Position numbers and translations under genes: made by a program
Shown: in pieces, positions 1-10,746 of the stretch
Layout of the letters: the number at the start of each line of letters is the position of its first letter
How positions within the stretch are numbered: position 1 is the stretch's first letter
Origin: Arsenophonus sp046530735
Lineage (GTDB): Bacteria; Pseudomonadota; Gammaproteobacteria; Enterobacterales; Enterobacteriaceae
DNA: 64,000 bases
Assembly (NCBI GenBank): GCA_046530735.1
Contig: JBHEQV010000063.1
Coordinates: 1-64,000 of the forward strand
Direction of reading: 5' to 3'
Notes under the pieces: generated by a model
Seen by the model: only the letters and a program-made list of their open reading frames with translations
What the model was told of the DNA's origin: nothing
Database searches by the model: none

Positions 1-772
1 ACGTTTATTTCTAGATAAGATTGGTATAACTGTCCCTATCAGGCAAGCTAATCACCTTTATCTGCTGCTCATTATTAACATCACTAGACATGGACGTAAG
101 GAGATAACTGTAATCTAAATTGATTATCAAGAGCCAGAAACACATTGGGTTTAACTTCTAAATGCAATATGAGCAGATACCTTAATTGTATTTCCCAAGT
201 TTGCTATGGGAAACGTCCTTTGGTTTTTAGAATGTAATGGTAAAAATATTCCTGTGAATGCAGCATAAATGCTATTTAGTAGATAAAATAGCTGATGTGC
301 TAGATTTACTCTCCAAAGCCATGCAGTACCGAAAGTTAAGATGAACTGCTGAAGCTTTGGGTAGCAGAGAGCTACAATGACTCTAACAAAGCATTTGATG
401 TTTTGTTAGCAAGGTTTCGATGTATCCTGCTAGCGATGAAGAAACTGGAAACGATCGAGAAGAACGCTGGCATTCTACGAATCTTCTTCAGTGTACTGAA
501 GATTAATAAGAATTACGAACCCAATTGAATCGACTTTTGCGCGATACTGAGGCTATGAAGTCAATTCATGAAGTACTGTAGTTTTAAAAGTAACTATTTA
601 AATAGAACTTAAATTGTTCTCGTCTGCTTAAAATATCTAGAACTAGCTAAAGTGGATTTAATCTTCTCTGACTATTGGTGGTAAATAACATCAAATTTTA
701 GGATGAAAAACTATTTTAGGAAACATTATAGTGGGAATGTAACCTACCTGCATATATCAGTATTATTAATAA
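1..772 (+). mobile_element. IS256-family remnant, C-terminal half
   Basis: Degenerate mutator-type transposase read on the plus strand with many stops. Recognisable stretches include a GFWNAMGKIF-like block near 225-250, WVHKIADVLDLL-like residues near 280-315 and a TNPIEST-like block near 515-535. It ends around 772 at an imperfect terminal repeat also seen at the ends of the other copies. The 5' half lies outside the window. Confidence 0.75.
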
Positions 773-779
773 TTCTTAT

Positions 780-1415
780 TATACCATAGTCAAAGAAATA
801 AATATAGGCATAATCACTTAAATGATACTGGCAGCATTGCTAATGTTCTTTAATCCATTGCTGCATTAGTTTCCTGATGGGTACTTAGAGAGCATATACT
901 TTTCATCTAAAAATAATTCCAAGACTTCCTGAAAATCATTGGTGTTATGCCTTCTTATCTGATAAGACATTGTGACAACTATTCGCTGTTTTTTACGCTT
1001 CAGATAAGGCAGTGCAATAAGCTGTTGAAGATATTCCGTTGCAGATGCGATTCCTACTTTTTAACTTTAGGACTTTCATCTAAACATCGCTCATAGCAGC
1101 CTATATAGTTTTCTGTGACGAAAATCGTTACGGACAATAGTCATTGAAGACACGACAGCAAGCAAATGTGGCGTTTATTATTCTATTTTCAATATGACTT
1201 CGAACTTCGCCTTTCAACTAGCAGTGCCTATCAGCTACTTGGCACTATTACGATGAATTAATACAAGAGATTATAGGTAATATCTAATTTTGTGGATACC
1301 TTGTGGGATAAACTTTTTATGCCATATTATATCTCTATTATTGAAATCATCCAGAAAATTAATCATCAGAATACAGTAGCATCTCCAAATCACATACACC
1401 AGAAATTAGTATAAC
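780..1415 (-). mobile_element. IS256-family remnant, N-terminal half
   Basis: The same family as the preceding element but on the opposite strand. It matches the N-terminal half of the other minus-strand copies (for example 16270-16907 and 48300-48935) and ends at an imperfect terminal repeat near 1387-1413. It abuts the plus-strand copy, so two fragments meet head to head with the middle of one element missing. Confidence 0.7.
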
Positions 1416-2450
1416 TCATCTATTTTTGAATTAGATATTATCTAAACCACATATATTGCTCTCTATTTTTAGAGAGTCTTAATAATGAAATATTTTTATT
1501 ATTTATCTAGAATTTTATTTAGCAAATCATAAAACTTAGATATAAAGTGTATCAGTCTTATTATTAGAGAAAATATCTTTCCGTACATTTCGGCAATTAT
1601 CTATATCGTCCTCACTTTTCTTGCATTTACTATTTTTTTCTGTTTAATATGCTCTGTGAGCAATACTACATCATAAATTTCGTTTCTTCATAATATCCTG
1701 TTATTTTAAATGATAAAAACAAGATAGATATATTGCATCTACTATTTTCATGATATTAAATCTCAAAATTTTAGTAGTTGAATCATATTGTTGCTGAGAA
1801 AAAGCTTTTTTACGTTGTTCCGTAGTTTAATATTCATTTTTTATGTAATGCTTAATAAATTTATCTAAACACTCTTTAATCTTTGATTATTTTTGTTAAA
1901 TCCTGAGATTCCTTATTGTCTTTATATAGGTAACCTGATTAAACAGGTTGCCTATATCTTTTCAGTATCTTACTAACATTTTTATACCTCTGTGGTCTAC
2001 TTAATCATATAACCCTTATTTATAACTTCTTGCTTGCAAGCGTTAAGATAAACTGTGGTAATTTTAAAAAAAAAAGTAGTATCGCCACACACATCAAAAC
2101 CTTTGTATTTATGAAATAGACGATCCAATCGTGCTCTACTGGCAGCAGATTATCTGACGTTAATAAGTCATTTAGACTTATATCCTGCTTTTAGAATGTT
2201 TTATTTTATTTTATAAACTTTTTTCCTGTTCAAGTAGCCATGAGTATCACAAAGCCATATTTCGGTAACCAGTTAGTCTTTCTAGATGTTCATTTTCGCA
2301 ATACTGTTCAATAGTTTTATCTATTTCTTGGCTTATTTCGCACTATTGCACGGTTTTTAGATTTTCTGTGAAATCAAAAACAAATATACCTTTATCATAG
2401 TTTAGATATGAAGCATATAAATATCACCCAGTGATTATCTATCACTAATG
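1416..2450. other. Degenerate region, no gene identified
   Basis: About 1 kb of AT-rich sequence with no intact reading frame. On the minus strand, 1980-2420 reads as a broken coding-like stretch with several long stop-free pieces, which I could not assign to a family. A 14-bp imperfect hairpin lies at 1924-1957. Confidence 0.4.
1924..1957. terminator. Terminator-like hairpin
   Basis: Arms at 1924-1937 and 1944-1957 pair over 14 bp with one mismatch around a 6-nt loop. A short T-rich stretch follows on the plus strand. It probably belonged to one of the decayed genes on either side, and no live gene uses it. Confidence 0.4.
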
Positions 2451-3396
2451 CTTTAAGGTTATATTGGCAACATATTTTTTAGTAGAAAACCCCCTTTACA
2501 CTTTATGAAATATTTTCTCTACAGCATTTACCATGAAAAGCAAATAACCATACAGATTTAAATAGATTCTTTCTTTGTATTATGCCAACATAAAGATGCA
2601 TATCATTAGTTGGTTCAGCGCGACAATCTATCGGATCATCTCATTGCATCATTATAAGCAACTCATTCTACTTTATCTTACCTATATTGTTACAGTGAAC
2701 ATGTTATCCGCTAAAGGGAGAAACCCACCTATTAGGGTTATATTGATATCGTTATACAATCCTTGATTATAAAAAACATTTAACAATCGTACTGGAAATC
2801 TTCTTGCGAAACTAGATCAAAAAGATAAAGGTTTATTTATCTTCGATATATTCGGATATAACTTGACTTTATAAGAGTCAGTAAAACAAATAAACATTGA
2901 TTTAAAAAAGTATTTAAATAGCATTACTGTTTCTTACTTCAGAAGAAACAGTCAACTTAAGTGTACTAAGTGGTATTATTGAAATCGATGAAACATTTTT
3001 CCATAAATCTTTTAAAAAAAAGCGTTATATTCCACATAGGAAAGGTAGAAAAGTCAGGATAGGAGGAGTAAAAGAAAAGACAAATTTCGGTCTTTTATCG
3101 CTCGAAATTGCCATAATTACGCAAGCAATAAGACTCTTAAATAGTTTAATTCACAGTGTATTAGCTATTTTCTTAACCCAATCATCGATAAAGAGTTCAT
3201 ACTTTGTTCGGATAAAGCTAAATAGTACTAAACTTTTATTAGCGAGTACAAAATTAGTCACCATCGCTTAATAAGGCTGAATAATCAGAGAATTGTTGGT
3301 AAGGAATTTCACATTCAAAATGTGAATAGCTATATTATTCGATTAAAAAGATATCCATTAAGTGGATTTTATTGTGTAGTATCGTTTTATTTATGG
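2450..3396 (+). mobile_element. IS1595-family (ISXO2-like) remnant
   Basis: A degenerate DDE transposase. The best block is near 2955-3060 (SGIIEIDETFFHKSFKKK followed by basic residues), typical of the DDE core of IS1595/ISXO2 transposases. An H-rich HFKHFTFKM-like C-terminal part lies near 3260-3330. The 3' end runs directly into the IS91-like element at about 3396, which appears to have inserted into its last bases. Several stops and frameshifts are present. Confidence 0.65.
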
Positions 3397-5370
3397 TTAG
3401 AAAATTGAATTTCTCTTTAAATTAAAGAGTAAAAGTCGTTGGTTATTGCTAATAGCATATAGAATCAGTTTGCTTGCCTTTTGTCTATTGTAAATTAAAC
3501 TTTTATTAGAGTGTGTATTTTTTGATCTAATCTACTAATTTTAGAGACATTAACCCTATGTTTGACTTTAGTAACCCTACTTATTTCATTTTATGCATTA
3601 TTTTTGATAATAATTTTATTTCCTGTTTGCCAGGATGAGCATCGGTAAAAGCAGCATCTTGTCATACAGAACACATTTATATGGATGGATCTGTGCGGTA
3701 GAAATTATTTAATCAGAACAGAAAAACCAGGTTTTATTAACTGTTTTATCTTCATTGCCTTATACAACTTCGGTAATAATGTGCTTCATTATACGTTTTG
3801 AAAAGAAAGCATAATAACGAACCATCTTAAAATGCTTAGGCGAAATATATCTAATATAACGTCAGATAATCCCCCTTCTGTATCAAGTGAGTCTGCTACC
3901 ATTACTGTAAGTCCAGTTGTCTAGCAATGATACGCAAACCCCTACTCATTAATGCGCAGTTTTGAAGTGGATACCGAGGCGTTTAAGTTAGCGCTATAGG
4001 TATTTTATGCTATACTAGACTCATTACTGTCTTTTTTAGCAAAGTGCACTTTCCAGTAATAGGTCCCCCGTACTGTGACTTCTATAATAACGCCGTCACT
4101 GTTTCCTGGGGCGGATATAACAAAGACCAGAAAATCGGAATTTATTAGGTTATCACTGTGATCTATCAATCGCATGACAGACACATCGCCAGATTTCTTT
4201 AACTATTCTTTTTTTTGAAGAATAACGGATTGTAATATAAGAATTTAATATATAACTGTCAGGAGTGACGGAGATATGAACATACAAATATTAATTAATT
4301 TATCAATCATAAGTTTGTAAGACAGAGAAAATATAAATTTCGATATTCTATTTAGCATGCTCACTACAGAATAAATGTGAGTGGCGGCTTAAAAACAGAA
4401 GGTTGAGTTGTAGCTAATTACTGTTAAATAGGCTAAAGAAGATAGGAATGGTAAAATAATGTGATTACCAGTTGTAGTTAGATAAAATATGAACCTGTTA
4501 TGTTAATAGTGCTAGGTAGCTTTTTAAGCCATATTAACTTTAGACTTCTGACTTACAACTTTGGCAGAAAAACGGTTTTGGTAGCTTCAGATAGGCACAC
4601 TAGTATCACTCTCCCCCCCCCACACGGACACACCAAATAGCGCAAGTGGTAAAGACAAGCATTCACTCAATAGATAGACGTGTCCAGAAACTAACGCTTT
4701 CAACGTATATTTTTAAGAAATTTATTTCAAGCATCATTAATGGTAAAAAGCAATTTAGGAATGGGCAAAGAGATTTTATATTAGAGTAAATTACTCTATA
4801 TATTTATTTCGCTAGTTAGGTATAAATTGTCATCCTGTTCGCATTTATTGGGTCCAATATCCCAATTATTCATGTGTTTGAACCATAAAGCAAAAAAATA
4901 AAAATAATCTACAGTTCCTTATACGTAAAAGTAATGAATTTATCGGCAAATATACTTTTAGTCATTATTCCTATAATGCAATTATATCCAGCGTCATCTG
5001 CTTAACCTGATACGTTACTTAAAACTTCGGATAATTGTTACTATAGACTGAAAATACTGCGTGATAAAAAATTGATGCCAATTTGAACACATTACTGTAT
5101 ATAATAGCTTCTTTTTTGAATGTTATAAAAATTTAAAAAGCTTATTATAATTTCTTTTTTGGCAGAAAGGAGATGATAAAACGCTTTAGATAAATATGCG
5201 GCTATATAGGAAGTTACAAGTAGCCCCCCCTAATTTGCTACTTTTATGTTTTTTATAAAACTTTGTTCCGAGCCATTTGGATTAATTATTGAAGAAGTTA
5301 ACATATTGGAGAGTATAAAATAGTACTTAGTTCATGAATATTTTTAAAGAAAGTATAATGTACTATATTC
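3396..5370 (-). mobile_element. IS91-family remnant upstream of atp copy 1
   Basis: A degenerate rolling-circle transposase on the minus strand. The diagnostic C-terminal block (HFKMVRYYAFFSKR, minus strand near 3795-3840) matches the HFKMVRYYGFLSNRKRG motif of IS91/IS801-type transposases. The element ends just before the atp promoter region. A homologous remnant stands at the same place before atp copy 2 (17465-19150). It contains a run of nine C at 4613-4621. Confidence 0.7.
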
Positions 5371-5390
5371 ATGTTTTTGTTATTTATAGA

Positions 5391-5418
5391 TTGAATTCAT
5401 TTTAATTGATGGTATAAT
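5391..5418 (+). promoter_or_regulatory. Candidate atp promoter, copy 1
   Basis: A TTGAAT box (5391-5396) and a TATAAT box (5413-5418) are separated by 16 bp, about 90 bp before the dead atpI. The same pair of boxes with the same spacing occurs before copy 2 (19173-19200). About 90% of bases are kept over the roughly 40 bp around it, although neighbouring DNA has diverged more. Both operon copies therefore probably retained the ancestral promoter. Confidence 0.55.
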
Positions 5419-5506
5419 TTGTAGATTTTTTCTCTTGATACTCTTGGAAAGGCAGTTTATATACTCAACAATTTAAGGTTTAAAACACTGGAAAACCATA
5501 AGAGTC

Positions 5507-5881
5507 ATGTCTATTTTAGACTTCTGGAAGGATAGAATTTCTTTAAAACTATTGTTATTTAAGTTAACGTGCCTTGTAATTCTCGCTATAGTTTTTTAGA
5601 TGAATAATATAGAATTGGGATTCTTCTGCTTTTGTGGGTGGATTTTGCATGTTGATTACTTAATATTTTATTTATACAGTTAATACATTATACATTATAA
5701 AAAATCAGTAAAATGCTTATACCTCATATAGCATAATTTTAGCTTTGATGAGATAGTAAAAGTTACTATAACAATAACTGTATTAGTAATTGTTTTATAT
5801 ATAGCAGTATTTATATTATAAAGTATGGGATATTTAGTTATATTGCTTATTTATATCATTACACCAATTATAATTAAATAG
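5507..5881 (+). pseudogene. atpI: atpI pseudogene, copy 1
   Basis: The reading frame from ATG 5507 to TAG 5879-5881 is 124 codons long, close to the usual 126 of AtpI, the non-structural Fo accessory protein. Blocks such as FSFDEIVKVTITITVLVIVL and the C-terminal ILLIYIITPIIIK match AtpI membrane segments. The frame is broken by stops, the first about 30 codons in. It lies 34 bp before atpB, its normal position. The copy 2 atpI is dead as well, so the window has no working atpI. Confidence 0.7.
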
Positions 5882-5915
5882 TGAACCTATTAAAACAATA
5901 AAGGGTAAAAACATC

Positions 5916-6749
5916 ATGTCAACAATGTCTTCATCAGGAGAAACGATGACTACGGAAAGTTACATAGGACACCATTTAAATAATTTTCAGTTGGACCTGC
6001 GTACCTTTAAATTAGTTGACCCTCATCATCATAATAATCCAACGTTTTGGACGTTAAATATTGACTCGCTTTTTTTCTCTATTGTCCTTGGAATTATTTT
6101 TTTATGGATCTTTAGAAAAATTGCCGTTAATACAACTAGCGGCATACCTGGTAAGTTACAAACTGCAATAGAAATTATCATAGGTTTTGTCGATAATACC
6201 GTTTGTGATATGTATCATGGTAAGAGCAAAATTATTGCACCTTTAGCTTTGACGGTGTTTGTTTGGGTGTTGTTAATGAATACAATGGATTTATTACCAA
6301 TCGATTTACTTCCCTATATAGGAGAGCATTACCTGGGCTTGCCTGCATTGCGTATTGTTCCAACCGCAGATGTAAGCATTACTATGTCAATGGCAATTGG
6401 TGTATTTATCTTAATTATTTTTTATAGTGTCAAAATAAAAGGATTAAGTGGATTTACAAAAGAATTAACTTTACAACCATTCAATCATCCTATTTTTATT
6501 CCTATCAATTTGATTCTAGAAAGTATTAATCTGCTGTCTAAACCAATATCTCTAAGTTTACGATTATTTGGTAATATGTATGCAGGTGAATTAATCTTCA
6601 TTCTTATTGCGGCTTTGTTACCTTGGTGGTCTCAATGGATACTTAATCTACCCTGGGCGATTTTCCATATACTGATTATTACGTTGCAAGCCTTTATTTT
6701 TATGGTTCTAACCATCATTTATTTATCGATGGCATCAGAAAAACATTAA
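5916..6749 (+). CDS. atpB: F1Fo ATP synthase subunit a
   Basis: Subunit a of the membrane Fo sector forms the proton half-channels beside the c-ring. The 277-aa product is close to the 271 aa of E. coli and aligns along its whole length. The essential stator arginine is present in SLSLRLFGNMYAGELIF (about residue 216, E. coli Arg210). The conserved FTKELTLQPFNHP and the C-terminal helix PWAIFHILIITLQAFIFM are intact. An AAAGGG ribosome site precedes ATG 5916. The N-terminus is about five residues longer than in E. coli, and ATGs at codons 4 and 11 are alternatives. This is the only intact atpB; the copy 2 gene at 19704 is dead. It is followed after 52 bp by atpE. Confidence 0.97.
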   Translation: MSTMSSSGETMTTESYIGHHLNNFQLDLRTFKLVDPHHHNNPTFWTLNIDSLFFSIVLGIIFLWIFRKIAVNTTSGIPGKLQTAIEIIIGFVDNTVCDMYHGKSKIIAPLALTVFVWVLLMNTMDLLPIDLLPYIGEHYLGLPALRIVPTADVSITMSMAIGVFILIIFYSVKIKGLSGFTKELTLQPFNHPIFIPINLILESINLLSKPISLSLRLFGNMYAGELIFILIAALLPWWSQWILNLPWAIFHILIITLQAFIFMVLTIIYLSMASEKH

Positions 6750-6763
6750 TTTCAATTTTTTAA

Positions 6764-6801
6764 TAAATTTTTATTTAACTAAAACAAACTGGAGACTGGT
6801 T
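6764..6801 (+). promoter_or_regulatory. atpE translational enhancer and ribosome site
   Basis: The leader is T/A-rich and runs through AAACAAACTGGAGACTGG immediately before ATG 6802. It is nearly the same as the E. coli atpE initiation region, which is known to boost synthesis of the multicopy c subunit. In copy 2 the equivalent sequence before 20568 has lost GGAG (now GAAG) and the ATG (now ATA). The element is therefore kept only where the gene is alive. Confidence 0.65.
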
Positions 6802-7041
<240 letters not shown>

Positions 7042-7096
7042 TAGTCTAAGTTAAATGGGAAAAACATTAACTTTTACTTTTTAAAAGTATTGTGTG

Positions 7097-7549
7097 ATAA
7101 ATCTTAATGCAATAATTTTTAATTCACTAATTGTTATTTGTCCTATTTATTTTATATGAAGTTATATATGCTAACGAATTTTATAATGGTGATTAAAATA
7201 TAAAAAAATGCTAACAGTTTTTATCTTCTGCAAATTGAGCTAAAAACTTAAACTAGACAAAAGCTGATCAGACTGAAAAACTTAAGAAAAATAAAAGTAT
7301 AAATCTTTATTAAAGAAACTAATAAACAACGAGCTCAAACAATCAAATAAGCTAAAGTATAAACTGAAACTGAATGTAACAAGATCATTGTTCAGGTGAA
7401 AATTAAAATTGATATTGAGCGTAAGTATGTACATGAAAGTTGCGTAAATAAGTTGTTACATTAGTAATTTCAAGTGCAGAATAATTAAACGTTGTGTTGA
7501 TATAGATGCTAATAGCGATATCGTTAATAAATTATTTAGCAAACTGTAA
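7097..7549 (+). pseudogene. atpF: atpF pseudogene, copy 1
   Basis: Collinear with intact atpF at 20869-21339 but with the start ATG changed to ATA (7097-7099), many in-frame stops and frameshifts, and a net loss of about 18 bp. The C-terminal part still aligns well (for example around 7360-7430, and the end AAACTGTAAAGGAGG, which keeps the stop codon and the following ribosome site). It sits in its normal slot 55 bp after atpE. The b subunit is supplied only by copy 2. Confidence 0.9.
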
Positions 7550-7563
7550 AGGAGGAAAGTAGC

Positions 7564-8097
7564 ATTTCTGAAATTATTATGGTTGGCTAACTCCTTATGC
7601 TAAACAATTTTTTATTTTGTTATAAAATAAGATTGTTGATAAATGGAAGATATGCTCAGTTTTATTGATTAAGTAATCCTTAATCAATAAATAGGTAATC
7701 TGTTTTTAGTTCAATAGCATTAGAAATATTAATGAAAATATTTATCACTATTGTGATAACAGAAATCTATGAACATATTCGAAATCTAATTAGTATTAGA
7801 GATGAAAACAAGCGTCTGATACACTACCAGCAGATTTGAGCAATTAATTTAATTACCTACTTTTCTAGAGTTAGCCATTGACATTAACATCACTTATACT
7901 ACTGAGATAAATGAAAACGGCAATTTAAAATTTCTGTAGGTATAAAAATACCTATCACGTAAAGTTAAGCTAAATTACAAAATTGATAACTCTATTATCG
8001 AAGGATTCATTATCCTCGACAGAGATCCCTAGTTATTGATGGTATCCATGTGTTTTAGGCATATTGAGAGCGTTTAACTAATGTTTTACAGGCTTAC
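7564..8097 (+). pseudogene. atpH: atpH pseudogene, copy 1
   Basis: Collinear with intact atpH at 21356-21889. The start is ATT (7564) instead of ATG, and stops and small indels occur throughout. Tracts such as 7640-7665 and 7745-7800 are still close to the live copy. The upstream AAAGGAGG ribosome site is kept although the gene is dead. The delta subunit comes only from copy 2. Confidence 0.9.
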
Positions 8098-8118
8098 AGA
8101 TAAGGGAGGGTTGAACAT

Positions 8119-9660
8119 ATGCAACTGAATTCTACCGAAATCAGTGAACTAATTAAGCAACGTATTGTTCAGTTTGATATAGTGAGTAAAGCTTATAATG
8201 AAGGTACAATTGTTTCTGTTAATGATGGGATCATTCGTATTTACGGTTTGTCTGAAGTTATGCAAGGTGAGATGATTGCACTACCTGATAATCGTTATGC
8301 TATCGCTCTCAATTTAGAGCGTGATTCAGTTGGTGCTGTAGTCATGGGACCATATGTCAACTTAACCGAAGGTATGAAAGTAAAGTGTACAGGTCGTATT
8401 CTTGAAGTGCCTGTAGGTAGAGGATTACTTGGTCGAGTTGTTAATACTTTGGGTGAGCCTATTGATGGTAAAGGGCCTGTTGAACATGACAATTTTTCTG
8501 CTGTTGAAGTTATGGCGCCTGGAGTTATTGATCGTCAATCGGTTGATCAACCTGTGCAAACAGGATATAAATCGATTGATGCTATGATACCTATCGGGCG
8601 TGGTCAACGTGAATTAATCATTGGTGATCGCCAAACTGGTAAAACCGCATTAGCTATTGATGCTATCATTAATCAGCGTGATTCGGAAATAAAATGCATT
8701 TATGTAGCAATTGGGCAAAAAGCCTCAACTATTGCTAGTGTGGTACGAAAATTAGAAGAACTCGGTGCACTCAATAATACAATAGTTGTCGCTGCTACTG
8801 CATCTGAATCTGCAGCATTACAATACCTTGCGCCTTATGCTGGCTGTACAATGGGTGAATATTTTAGAAATCGAGGCGAGGATGCGCTAATTATTTATGA
8901 TGATCTCTCCAAACAAGCGGTTGCTTATCGACAAATTTCGCTATTGTTGCGACGTCCTCCAGGACGTGAAGCCTATCCTGGTGATATTTTTTATCTTCAT
9001 TCTCGCTTACTTGAGCGTGCTGCACGTGTTAATTCTAAATATGTTGAAACATTTACTAATGGTGAAATTAAAAATAAAACAGGTTCATTAACAGCATTAC
9101 CGATTATTGAAACTCAAGCTGGTGATGTTTCTGCATTCGTACCTACTAATGTTATTTCAATCACAGATGGACAAATTTTCTTGGAATCTAACTTATTTAA
9201 TGAGGGCATTCGTCCAGCAGTTAATCCAGGAATATCAGTATCACGTGTAGGTGGTGCAGCTCAAACTAAGATTATAAAAAAATTATCTGGTGGCATTCGT
9301 ACCGCATTAGCACAGTATCGTGAATTAGCTGCATTTTCACAATTTTCTTCTGATTTAGATACTGCAACACGTAAGCAGCTTAACTATGGGCAAAAAATTA
9401 CTGAATTATTGAAACAAAAACAGTATACACCAATGTCAGTTGCACAGCAGGCATTATCTTTATTTGCTGCTGAACGTGGTTATCTGGAAGATATTGAGCT
9501 ATCAAAAATTGGGAATTTTGAGATATCATTGCTAGATTATGTTACTCGTGAGCATTCTATCTTACTGAAAGAAATTGATCAGACAGGTAAATATAATGAT
9601 GAAATTGAAACTAAGTTCAATACCTTGCTCGATTATTTTAAAGAAACTCAATCCTGGTAA
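8119..9660 (+). CDS. atpA: F1 ATP synthase subunit alpha
   Basis: The non-catalytic nucleotide-binding subunit of the F1 head alternates with beta in the alpha3beta3 ring. It is 513 aa, the same length as E. coli, and aligns without gaps. The P-loop GDRQTGKTA lies at 169-177 and the catalytic-site arginine finger in GISVSRVGGAAQTK near residue 376. The C-terminus ends in the usual QSW. A strong AAGGGAGGG ribosome site precedes ATG 8119. It is the only intact atpA (the copy 2 gene at 21910 is dead). Unlike a normal operon, it is separated from atpG by about 1.1 kb containing a degenerate IS481-type element. Confidence 0.98.
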   Translation: MQLNSTEISELIKQRIVQFDIVSKAYNEGTIVSVNDGIIRIYGLSEVMQGEMIALPDNRYAIALNLERDSVGAVVMGPYVNLTEGMKVKCTGRILEVPVGRGLLGRVVNTLGEPIDGKGPVEHDNFSAVEVMAPGVIDRQSVDQPVQTGYKSIDAMIPIGRGQRELIIGDRQTGKTALAIDAIINQRDSEIKCIYVAIGQKASTIASVVRKLEELGALNNTIVVAATASESAALQYLAPYAGCTMGEYFRNRGEDALIIYDDLSKQAVAYRQISLLLRRPPGREAYPGDIFYLHSRLLERAARVNSKYVETFTNGEIKNKTGSLTALPIIETQAGDVSAFVPTNVISITDGQIFLESNLFNEGIRPAVNPGISVSRVGGAAQTKIIKKLSGGIRTALAQYRELAAFSQFSSDLDTATRKQLNYGQKITELLKQKQYTPMSVAQQALSLFAAERGYLEDIELSKIGNFEISLLDYVTREHSILLKEIDQTGKYNDEIETKFNTLLDYFKETQSW

Positions 9661-9696
9661 TTCTATTTGACCTTTATTGAAGCCGTTTGATTTATA

Positions 9697-10725
9697 AGTG
9701 TTTACTTAATCATTATATAGGAATCCTCTCTTACCTCTATATCATGATAAGAGGTTATTAAAAGTATAGTTGAGACAATATATCATGATAATTAGCCTAC
9801 ATTATCAGGTAATTATAATACTAAAATCGCAGCTACTTTTCAGGACAGAAAATAGTCTTCGTTTTGTTTTGATAAGCATCATGACAAATCCGAACTTACC
9901 TTTTCTAAAAAATAAAAGAGATTATGTTGACCATTACAACTATATTCCTACATAGTTTATAAAGGATACTATCTTCGCCTTCTCAGGAAACTTTAGTCTT
10001 CTTCCTGAGAAGAAGGTTTTTCTTTTTTTCTCTGATCTGATGGTAGTCTGTATTACTACGCGAATTTCTAAATCCAGTTGATATCTCGATCTTGTCTAAA
10101 ATGGTGGATTTATGTGAAATAAGATAGAAAAAACTCGAAGCATAAAGCATTTAAAAGGTATAAGCATGATATTATCTGTACGCAGTCTTAAATATTTGCC
10201 GTAAATTGCAAATAAAGCTTTACAACATTATCTTTTTATAGATAGAACTGGCGCCAAATTTAATGGGTTTTTATCTGTGTTTACAAGGACAAGATCGTGA
10301 ATAATGCTTGATGCTTATAACGTAATTTTAATCGAGGATGGCAATAACTATCCATCGAATTATTATAAAAAATAGCAAATAACTTACATACCAATTTTTG
10401 CTCTGCAAAAATGCTCAGTCATCGAACAACAGGAATTCACCTGTTTGTATGCAGAGCTTGGTATAGAACACTGATTTTAGCCCGCATATATATGCTAAAA
10501 GAAATAGTATAGTTAAGAGATTTAAAATCTATATAAAAGATATGAATTACAAATCTATCATTTTAATTCTACTCAATAGCTGAGATCACTCAGAATCAAT
10601 ATGATTTCTGTTCAATCAGGATTTACTCAAATCATTATTATATAAAAACTTTTATTGCAGTCTATAAAAAATTAGTTCAAAGTTAAACCTGAATTATTCA
10701 AAAATCATACTATCTTCCTATATAT
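9697..10725 (+). mobile_element. IS481-family remnant between atpA and atpG
   Basis: Copy 2 has only about 50 bp between the dead atpA and atpG, so about 1 kb was inserted here. From about 9915 onward it aligns with two other degenerate copies (50130-51015, 61490-62320) whose translations show an IS481-type integrase core. One such block runs PQTNGMVKGFN-like, then LHRYVFxYNQELPQSVLGSKT. The ends are approximate and the first 200 bp are less certain. All frames are broken. Confidence 0.6.
9979..10030 (+). terminator. Terminator-like hairpin between atpA and atpG
   Basis: Perfect 11-bp arms (9979-9989 and 10002-10012) enclose a 12-nt loop. A T-rich tract starts at 10017. This has the form of an intrinsic terminator pointing along the operon. 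If active it would cut atpG-atpC off from the upstream promoter. It lies in the inserted IS481-like sequence, so it may be fortuitous. Confidence 0.4.
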
Positions 10726-10746
10726 AACAAATAAGGACGAAATGAA

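Noticed and set aside
2575..2766. 63-codon plus frame
   Set aside because: It falls in the degenerate IS1595 copy, in a frame without conserved motifs.
9770..9955. Small gene after atpA
   Set aside because: The region belongs to the inserted IS481-like DNA and shows no family match.
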